A stretch of 42,216 nt of DNA from Caldilineales bacterium (GTDB lineage Bacteria > Chloroflexota > Anaerolineae > JAAEKA01), in the NCBI GenBank assembly GCA_021463315.1, contig JAJTXO010000001.1, positions 1-42,216 on the forward strand, read 5' to 3'. Below, in pieces: positions 1-5,958 of the stretch. The notes beneath the pieces are model-generated. The model was not told the DNA's origin, searched no databases, and worked only from the letters and a program-made list of their open reading frames with translations. Position 1 is the first letter of the stretch. Every line of letters starts with the position of its first letter. The position numbers and the translations under genes were made by a program.

Positions 1-5
1 ATGTC

Positions 6-74
6 ATGCTGAGCCGTCTGCGGCGAAGCATCTCCTGCGGACATGTTGCGGGATGCTTCGGCGGACCTCAGCAT
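6..74. repeat. REP-like imperfect palindrome at the left edge
   Basis: Two nested inverted-repeat arms are visible. ATGCTGAG at 6-13 pairs with CTCAGCAT at 67-74, and CGAAGCATC at 24-32 pairs with GATGCTTCG at 52-60, around a 19-nt loop. The sequence between the two stems pairs only partly. It lies just downstream of the last gene of the sigma-factor operon. Sequences of the type 'GCGAAGCATC...GATGCTTCG...CTCAGCAT' recur as intergenic repeats in many environmental bacterial genomes, so a dispersed REP-type element is more likely than a dedicated terminator; no T-run follows it. Confidence 0.55.
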
Positions 75-128
75 AACACGCCGGGGGTTCGTCGCTGCGG
101 CGCGTGTTGCTACTGGGGGATCAAAAAC

Positions 129-893
129 TCACGATGCCCTCTGGGCGGGTATGGCTGCCGGATCGGCCGCGGCCAGGCCGGCGAACTCGCGGGCAAAGTG
201 TTCGGCCTGGCGCGGGTCGAAATCCAGGGCGCTGGCCGCTTGCAGCGCCGCCGAACGCGCCGTCTCTGGCCAGGCGCCGGACTGCTGCAGACTGGCTATC
301 TGGTCGGCGCTGAAACTCTCGCCCAGCCGTCCAGTCGCCGCCCACGTGGCCGCCAGCAGCTTGATCTCGTCGGGCAGGTCACCGCTGGCAAAGCCCAGAG
401 CAGCCCCTGGCGCAGACGACGCGCGCAGGTTGGTCCCGATCTCCTGCAACTCGTCCAGCACGATCTCGGCCATGTCAGTCAACGCCGGCAGCGAGCTGGG
501 GAACAGCACAGCACCGATCTGCTGCGCCAGACGCAGGGTCGCGCTGCGCAGGCGGCGCATATAGGCGCCAGGCAGGAAGGAGAGATTGGGCTGTGGCACG
601 GGTACTTGCGCTGGTTCGACGGTCAGATCCTGCAGCATGGCCGCGTGCAACCTCGCGCACTGGGTGCAGTGCAGCAGGTGGCGGTGCAGCGCAGGATATT
701 GTTGCGCGGCTGCCTGGCCCAGCAGACCGGCAGTGACGTAGCCGGGCAGGTCCTGCTCGGCCTGCTCATGGCTGTAGCTGTCGTCGCCCACCAGCGCCTC
801 GGCCAGCTGGCGCGCGGGGTCGCCAGGCGGGATCTGGGTGCTGCGCAGCGCCTCTTGCAGGCGCTGCAATTGCTCGTCACGTTGCTCGGTCAT
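129..893 (-). CDS. Cytosolic zinc-finger protein, putative anti-sigma-like regulator
   Basis: A 254-residue protein with an H-x3-C-x2-C element (His72, Cys76, Cys79) inside the segment HRHLLHCTQC, which resembles the zinc finger of ZAS/zf-HC2 anti-sigma factors. Residues 90-254 are mostly helical and Ala/Leu-rich, with no membrane span, so it is not a classical transmembrane anti-sigma factor. The motif PNLSFL at 102-107 follows the finger by about 23 residues and recurs in the preceding gene as PDLSFL, suggesting the two are paralogues. The ATG overlaps the stop of the upstream gene by 4 bp (ATGA), so translation is probably coupled. It is the last gene of a sigma factor - finger - finger operon. 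Role as sigma regulator is inferred from context and motif; the C-terminal part is not recognised. Confidence 0.75.
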   Translation of the reverse strand: MTEQRDEQLQRLQEALRSTQIPPGDPARQLAEALVGDDSYSHEQAEQDLPGYVTAGLLGQAAAQQYPALHRHLLHCTQCARLHAAMLQDLTVEPAQVPVPQPNLSFLPGAYMRRLRSATLRLAQQIGAVLFPSSLPALTDMAEIVLDELQEIGTNLRASSAPGAALGFASGDLPDEIKLLAATWAATGRLGESFSADQIASLQQSGAWPETARSAALQAASALDFDPRQAEHFAREFAGLAAADPAAIPAQRAS

Positions 894-1138
894 AGGTCAG
901 CGCTCACCGGCTTGAGGAAGGAAAGATCGGGTCGGGGTGTGGGGGGCATTGTAGCACACGACGGCTCGGGCAGCAACGCCCAACTGATGGCCGCCCGTCG
1001 CCGGCAGCGGGGACAGGTCAGCAGGTGCAGCGCCAGCGGCAGATCGGGGATCGCCCGGGTGACGAAAGCCTGTGCGGCCCAGGCATCCACCTCTGCGACC
1101 GATGGACAGGTCGATGCGGTGGTTGGTTGCGGTTTCAT
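890..1138 (-). CDS. Small zinc-finger protein, putative anti-sigma factor
   Basis: An 82-residue protein with Cys11 and an H-x3-C-x2-C element (His38, Cys42, Cys45; HLLTCPRC). Cys11 lies 27 residues before the His, which fits the four-ligand layout of ZAS-type anti-sigma domains. It has no membrane segment. It ends with PDLSFL (70-75), a motif shared with the next, longer protein, so it may be a shortened tandem duplicate. Its ATG overlaps the stop codon of the sigma-factor gene by 4 bp and its own stop overlaps the next ATG in the same way, making a tightly coupled trio. The most likely role is to bind the ECF sigma factor encoded immediately upstream; this rests on motif and position only. 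Confidence 0.7.
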   Translation of the reverse strand: MKPQPTTASTCPSVAEVDAWAAQAFVTRAIPDLPLALHLLTCPRCRRRAAISWALLPEPSCATMPPTPRPDLSFLKPVSADL

Positions 1139-1953
1139 GAGTTCCCCTCCTTCAAGCGCAAGCGCTGCGACGGCGCCAATCGCTGTAGTATGAACTCGAT
1201 CACGTCAGGGCAGTGTTGTGGCAGATCCTTTTTGGCTTGAAAATGCAGCATATAAACGGCGTTGGCGCTGACTTTCAGCACCTCTGCCACCTCTGCTGCG
1301 GTCTGCGCCAGAAGCGTCAACGCCAGCAACGCAAAGGTGCGGCGCCATTTTCCCTTGGGCATGCAGGCGCAGATCATGCGGATGAGCTCCTCCTCAGCCG
1401 CTTCTAAATCCGCTTCCAGAAAGGAGTCTGGTCCCTCAAGATCATCCATCCCATCGTCATCACCGTTATCGCCGTTCTTCCCTGATATCTTCTGCTCGAA
1501 TTCGTCCAGCCTGCCAATGCGCCGGTAGTAGTCAATGACCTCATGACGGATGATCACGCTGACATAGCCCAGAAATCCATGCGGCTTCCCGACCCGGTGC
1601 AGGTTCTGATATACCCGCATCAGAACCTTCTGCGCCACATCCTCAGCATCCTGGACATTGCCAACGCGGGCATAAACCCGGGGATAGATCCACTGATGGA
1701 GTTCAGTAAACGCGCGCTCCTGGCGCTCGCTGCCGTCCTCCCGGCAGGCGGCGAGGAGGATGGGGCAGTAGGCGTAGGTGATGGCGTGGTCGATGTGTTG
1801 GCGATTTGGAAGGGACTCGCGAGCCGGTTGACCCAGGACTTCAACAACTTCAGCAACAAGCATACGCCTCTGGTTGTCACTGACATCAGACCCAGCCAAC
1901 TGCCAATCGCGGCTGGCAAGTTGGCTGGCTATCGTGGCTTCAATGTCATTCAT
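1135..1953 (-). CDS. ECF-type RNA polymerase sigma factor
   Basis: The 272-residue product carries a sigma-70 region 2 at about residues 80-150, with the core DAEDVAQKVLMRVYQN (102-117) followed by a YVSVIIRHEVIDYYRR segment. A region 4 helix-turn-helix lies at about 218-243 (TAAEVAEVLKVSANAVYML). The layout is that of an extracytoplasmic-function sigma factor. It is longer than the usual 170-200 residues because of an N-terminal extension of about 75 residues and an acidic Gly/Asp-rich linker (about 157-185) between regions 2 and 4. It would direct RNA polymerase to a specific promoter set. Two small zinc-finger genes follow with 4-bp overlaps, the usual position for cognate regulators. The start ATG has a distant GAGGA upstream. 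Membership in the ECF class is well supported; which promoters it reads is unknown. Confidence 0.88.
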   Translation of the reverse strand: MNDIEATIASQLASRDWQLAGSDVSDNQRRMLVAEVVEVLGQPARESLPNRQHIDHAITYAYCPILLAACREDGSERQERAFTELHQWIYPRVYARVGNVQDAEDVAQKVLMRVYQNLHRVGKPHGFLGYVSVIIRHEVIDYYRRIGRLDEFEQKISGKNGDNGDDDGMDDLEGPDSFLEADLEAAEEELIRMICACMPKGKWRRTFALLALTLLAQTAAEVAEVLKVSANAVYMLHFQAKKDLPQHCPDVIEFILQRLAPSQRLRLKEGNS

Positions 1954-2009
1954 GTGAGACGCGTCCTCATGAACAGACGAGATGTTGTGTGCAAAAGGTC
2001 TTAAGCGTA

Positions 2010-2606
2010 TTAGCGATAGATTCGCGGCGGGTAGCTGGTGGCCGGCCGTCGCGTCCGCGTGGGCGTCAAGGCTATCATGGCGCTGACTACTGCCAGGCCC
2101 AGCGTGGCTGCCCAGACGACCCAGAAGCCCGATGCCAGGCGAAGGTCATACACGGCGATCAGCAGGTTAGCAGCCATGTCGCGCGGCAGACTCAGGCGCA
2201 TCAGCAGAGGCATGCCGATCACCATCAGCACAGCCGCAACGGCGGCGGTGATTGCCGTCGCCCAGTAGGCCAGTTGGGCCAGTTCATCCTGGCGTAACAA
2301 GCTCAGCAGCAAGGCCACCATGCCGATCAAAGCTGCGCCTAATGGCAGCAGGATGATCACCCACAGGCACCAGGAGATGAAGTCCAGCCGCAGGATGTCC
2401 AGAGCGCTCAGCCTGGACTGCGCCTCCAGACTGGCCATGGCGTCTGGTATCGGCTGTGGTGCAAAGCGTTCCAGCAAGGGCTCCACAAGCCCCACGCCTT
2501 GTTGCATCCATGAGGACAAAGCGGCAGAGCCGGTTGTGAGCCATGGCAACAGAACAGCACTAACAACCAGTATCAGCACCAGGGCAATCATGATACCTTT
2601 CATCAC
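2010..2606 (-). CDS. Four-helix integral membrane protein of unknown function
   Basis: A 198-residue, mostly hydrophobic protein. Four membrane segments are visible: about 4-25, 72-100, 110-140 and 158-183. A roughly 45-residue, probably extracytoplasmic stretch lies between the first two. The C-terminus is basic (TPTRTRRPATS...), fitting a cytosolic tail. No family was recognised. Start could be the GTG at 2606 or the adjacent ATG at 2603; GAGG upstream suits the GTG better. It lies 56 bp upstream of the sigma-factor gene and 153 bp downstream of the preceding membrane protein, so it could belong to either transcription unit. A co-expressed membrane partner of the sigma/anti-sigma set is possible, but nothing in its sequence shows this. 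Confidence 0.7.
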   Translation of the reverse strand: MMKGIMIALVLILVVSAVLLPWLTTGSAALSSWMQQGVGLVEPLLERFAPQPIPDAMASLEAQSRLSALDILRLDFISWCLWVIILLPLGAALIGMVALLLSLLRQDELAQLAYWATAITAAVAAVLMVIGMPLLMRLSLPRDMAANLLIAVYDLRLASGFWVVWAATLGLAVVSAMIALTPTRTRRPATSYPPRIYR

Positions 2607-2759
2607 CGACGTTCCTCACTGAATCCTGATCGTCTCACCGCATTTGGTTCGCTGCTGCTGGACCTGGCCAGGCATGCACCCCAGTTGGAGACGAACTGTG
2701 TAGGTGCCGACCGGCGGTGTTTGTGCTTGGTGTTATCAAAGCATGTCGGTTTAGCCCGA

Positions 2760-3743
2760 TCATCTCACACCATACACGTACGCACACCATTCCCGCATTT
2801 GAGTGCCTTGTCTTAGCTCGATCTGTAGCAGGAAAGTATACGTTGTATCTTCTTTCGCCCAACTGATGTTGGGAACCACCATCGCGCTTTGGCTATTGAT
2901 GTCATTCCTACCTGGCCTGTCCCGTTGACACCTCGTCCCGTTGCTAGTCTCTTCACATGTCCATGGCACAGACCAATCATTGATGTCGGTTGAGACAGGT
3001 ATCAGGTCCTCACGGGCGTATCTGATTGTGTAGTTCGCAGCATTACCAAGCAGGATTTGAAAGCTGCTGAACGCCCCGTGGGAGCTCGGTGCCATGAAAC
3101 CAAATCCCTGCCTAAGAGCTGTCTCGTTGTCAATACAATGTGTAGGTATCAACGCTCGATGAGCAGGCAAGGGGACAGGTGTCGATCTAGGATTGACGAC
3201 TCTTGTTGGCTCTGGACTCGGATCAGTGGATGGCGATATGGTTTCAGTTTCGGCTACAACGTGATCAGGTACTGGGGTGTCAGTTGGCGTTAATGTCGGC
3301 GGCTCAATTGTGGATGTCTGCGTCGGAGTTGAAGTGGGTGTTGGTGTGACTGTTGAGGTTGGAGTGGATGTTGCTAACTGTGGAGCGAAAACAATACCTT
3401 CAATTGTGCCTGTGGGATTAGAGGAAGCTCCGGGATACGAGACCGCAAGCAGGAGAGATGTTGGATCAATATGGACTTGTTGAACCGGGAGCTTGTCTGA
3501 CAGCGACATGACAAAAAAACTAAGGAAAGCGATTAGAGTCACAAGCGACGGAATGCTTAATGCAAAAGGCGGCCGTCCAAAAGCGCGCAGCGATGTTCTA
3601 ATCTTCATCAACCGACGCTCACGGCGCGTTGCACCTGCACCTCGCTTTGGAGTGGCCCCAAGAACAAGGGTGACCGTTACAGCAAGACAGGCTATCAGAA
3701 TTGGAATAAGGGTAACAATGTTGAACCAACTTGGAATTTTCAT
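2760..3743 (-). CDS. Membrane-anchored protein with Thr/Pro linker and Cys-containing outer domain
   Basis: A 327-residue protein with two membrane spans (about 7-30 and 64-82) separated by a basic stretch (RRERRLMK...), which places that loop in the cytosol. A Pro/Thr/Ser-rich linker (about 125-180, rich in PTPTST-type repeats) then leads to an outer C-terminal domain of roughly 140 residues. That domain has four cysteines (THC, WTC, TRC, EWC), compatible with two disulfides. No family was recognised. It follows the neighbouring membrane gene by 22 bp and shares that gene's A+T-rich composition, in contrast to the flanking genes. The ribosome-binding site is weak. An envelope role is likely from topology; specific function unknown. 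Confidence 0.72.
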   Translation of the reverse strand: MKIPSWFNIVTLIPILIACLAVTVTLVLGATPKRGAGATRRERRLMKIRTSLRAFGRPPFALSIPSLVTLIAFLSFFVMSLSDKLPVQQVHIDPTSLLLAVSYPGASSNPTGTIEGIVFAPQLATSTPTSTVTPTPTSTPTQTSTIEPPTLTPTDTPVPDHVVAETETISPSTDPSPEPTRVVNPRSTPVPLPAHRALIPTHCIDNETALRQGFGFMAPSSHGAFSSFQILLGNAANYTIRYAREDLIPVSTDINDWSVPWTCEETSNGTRCQRDRPGRNDINSQSAMVVPNISWAKEDTTYTFLLQIELRQGTQMREWCAYVYGVR

Positions 3744-3765
3744 GAGGTCAGTTATCTGGCGACAG

Positions 3766-5079
3766 TTACGATTGCGAACGAGTCCAGGGAAAATCGAAAT
3801 CTTCGTTGAGATTGTCTCTCAGGTTGAGCAAATTGTAGCGATACAAAAGCAAACTTGCCGCCAATCCCGATGCAGCCAGGAGCGCGGTAAGGAGAGCGAG
3901 GAAATAGAGCGATGGCTTGGCACGAGTAGAATCAGATGGAGGAACCGGGATTTCAAGCCGGATATCCTCACAACCGGGATACTGCAAGCGCAAGTCCGCT
4001 GACCTTGCCTGGGATGCGGTTAGTAGCTTTGGAATCGACATTGACACCTCAAGGTCTGTAGGCGTCGACAATTCCTCTTCGATCTTCTTGGCCGCCGATG
4101 AGCTTGCATTTCCTTGTACTGGTAACAGGAACACACGAATATGACGATTCGGTGATAAGACTTGCACCTCTTCGTTCAGTAGTCGTTCCTGATTGATCAA
4201 AGGATCGGACTTAAGTTCGTGAAAGCGGCTTAGGACGATGACCACAACTCGATCTCGACTCGGAATGGTGGAGTCTGCGTAACGCTCGGTGACTGCCTTT
4301 GCAAACCCTTGAAGCTCGGGTCTGGTCATGGATCTATCAAAAAGGGGACGATCGTTGGGTTCTCCTCGAAGAATCATCCACGTAGTGCGAGGAGTCTGTA
4401 CCGTAGCAGACAAAGGAATTGGGCTGACTAAATCGTCACCCACGACTGCTCTGGTATTGATACTTGAACATTCGAGAGCTTTCTGTACATCTTGTGATAT
4501 CCGAGACACTGACCAGCGAATACCACGCGCAGCACTACCGTCGCACTCACAGTTGCACCAAATGTTCAGATTGGTCTTCCTGGGAGTCACTGTACTTCCA
4601 TACATGACTGGTCCTAGAATATTCGCGAAGAAAGTTCGCTCCCAGAATTCCTTCTCAAGGTCACTCTGATTCTTGTCCGTAGCTGTCAACATTGCCGCAT
4701 CCACATCGAGATACAGGTTGAGCGTTTGTGACACAATGTGGGACACGCGCACCATCGGTGGCGCATCCTGCAAGGCCCATGCAGCGGTGAACGAAGCGAG
4801 ATTCTCCGCAACCTTTCGATCAAGGACTTTCAAAGACGCGTTGAGAGTCCAATTGGTGTTGGTGTAAGTGAGAAGGGCCGAAGTACCTTCGAAACATGCG
4901 GGCAATGGAAATGGAGTGGGCGTGGGCTGTGGCTGAACAGAAGTACCACCCGACGTTGGCACTGGTTGCGACATCATGACAACGCAGCCAACAACGACTA
5001 GAACAAGCCCCGCAATTGGCTTAACGAGGGATATGAAATTCCGCTTCACACCATTCGGTAGCAGTTTGAGCTTAGCCAT
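3766..5079 (-). CDS. Two-TM envelope protein with large outer domain, unknown function
   Basis: A 437-residue protein with an N-terminal hydrophobic segment (about 21-38, including a possible lipobox-like VVGC at 29-32). A short Pro-Thr linker follows (QPQPTPTPFP), then an outer domain of about 330 residues, a second membrane span near 388-413 and a short acidic cytosolic tail. The outer domain contains a Cys pair (CNCEC) and a strand-like VVVIVLSRF region reminiscent of Rossmann-type folds, but no MIDAS motif, so a vWA assignment is not supported. It starts 3 bp after the upstream gene's stop and is clearly co-transcribed with it. Composition is more A+T-rich than the neighbouring blocks. 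Function unknown; it belongs with its two flanking genes as one envelope module. Confidence 0.72.
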   Translation of the reverse strand: MAKLKLLPNGVKRNFISLVKPIAGLVLVVVGCVVMMSQPVPTSGGTSVQPQPTPTPFPLPACFEGTSALLTYTNTNWTLNASLKVLDRKVAENLASFTAAWALQDAPPMVRVSHIVSQTLNLYLDVDAAMLTATDKNQSDLEKEFWERTFFANILGPVMYGSTVTPRKTNLNIWCNCECDGSAARGIRWSVSRISQDVQKALECSSINTRAVVGDDLVSPIPLSATVQTPRTTWMILRGEPNDRPLFDRSMTRPELQGFAKAVTERYADSTIPSRDRVVVIVLSRFHELKSDPLINQERLLNEEVQVLSPNRHIRVFLLPVQGNASSSAAKKIEEELSTPTDLEVSMSIPKLLTASQARSADLRLQYPGCEDIRLEIPVPPSDSTRAKPSLYFLALLTALLAASGLAASLLLYRYNLLNLRDNLNEDFDFPWTRSQS

Positions 5080-5082
5080 AGC

Positions 5083-5922
5083 CTAACCAAAACCTAGTTT
5101 ATTGTTTGGGTCGGTACCAACGTAGAACGCACCGCCTTTGTTCACTGGACGTGATACAGTTCCACCCATCAAGAATCTGTCCGGGTTTGCTGGATCAGTC
5201 AGCCCCGCCAATTGGGCTCTATCAGTCACACCAGAAGCAGAAGAGAATGTGAGCATGATCCAACTGTTGATATTCACCGGTTTTTTGAACCGCACCGTTA
5301 GGCCATCTGAGCTAAAGAATAGCTTCGAATACCGTAGTGTGCGAGTAACACCTTGATTCCACGTTTGATTCTTTGACTCATCATTCTCAATTGTCAAATT
5401 GTGAACCAATGGAGTGAGGGTATACTTGTGGTAACCGTAAGGATCGATGTGTAGTACTAGAACAGCAATAGTGTTGAAGAGAATCCATGTTATGCCAGCC
5501 GTCTCCAAGTGCTGCAAGATTTGTAGTACTGTATCAACTCCAAGGGGAGAAAGCTTCCAGATGACGTCCGTGTCTATCCAGCCAAGCATGTTCATGGGAT
5601 TTCTCCAATGACAGAGTACACCGATAACCAAAGCTGAGCCTACAAGTTGGATCAGAAACACATGGACCCTATAGTCAACCAGCCATCTTGATACCGTGCT
5701 ACTTTCCCTGCCATCCCGGTCAGGATCATTGTTTATCAGTCCGATCGCAAGGTGTGTTGGTTTTTTCAGGGTCGCTAGAATCCCGAATCGGATGGTACTC
5801 CAAGCTAGAAGAATTAATAAGACGATGATAGCAGCATCCCAGTACTTCGCTAGGTTGACAAGCCAACCCGGATTGTCAACCATACACAATTCAAGAAACT
5901 GGTTCCAAGAGTCACCACACAT
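5083..5922 (-). CDS. Three-TM membrane protein with C-terminal beta-rich domain, unknown
   Basis: A 279-residue protein with membrane spans at about 28-52, 88-108 and 142-162, followed by a soluble C-terminal region of about 110 residues with alternating hydrophobic residues typical of beta strands. The start ATG is preceded by AAGGAGAT at good spacing. The gene begins 36 bp after the pseudokinase gene stop and ends 3 bp before the next gene, so it probably belongs to the same message. No family was recognised. The A+T content rises in this gene and stays high for the next two. A membrane partner of the upstream cytoskeletal/kinase proteins is possible from position alone. Confidence 0.72.
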   Translation of the reverse strand: MCGDSWNQFLELCMVDNPGWLVNLAKYWDAAIIVLLILLAWSTIRFGILATLKKPTHLAIGLINNDPDRDGRESSTVSRWLVDYRVHVFLIQLVGSALVIGVLCHWRNPMNMLGWIDTDVIWKLSPLGVDTVLQILQHLETAGITWILFNTIAVLVLHIDPYGYHKYTLTPLVHNLTIENDESKNQTWNQGVTRTLRYSKLFFSSDGLTVRFKKPVNINSWIMLTFSSASGVTDRAQLAGLTDPANPDRFLMGGTVSRPVNKGGAFYVGTDPNNKLGFG

Positions 5923-5958
5923 GTCTATCTCCTTGTGCTCTGCTCCACTGCGAATGTC

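Noticed and set aside
6..1193. Plus-strand open frame of 395 codons
   Set aside because: It runs opposite the two zinc-finger genes with ATGA overlaps; its translation is Arg/Gln-rich without motifs.
2635..2862. Small minus-strand frame spanning the gap at 2607-2759
   Set aside because: It overlaps the end of the preceding gene out of frame, has no ribosome-binding site and no motif; the gap appears non-coding.
3766..5079. vWA domain in the outer part
   Set aside because: No DxSxS motif is present; only a vague strand resemblance.
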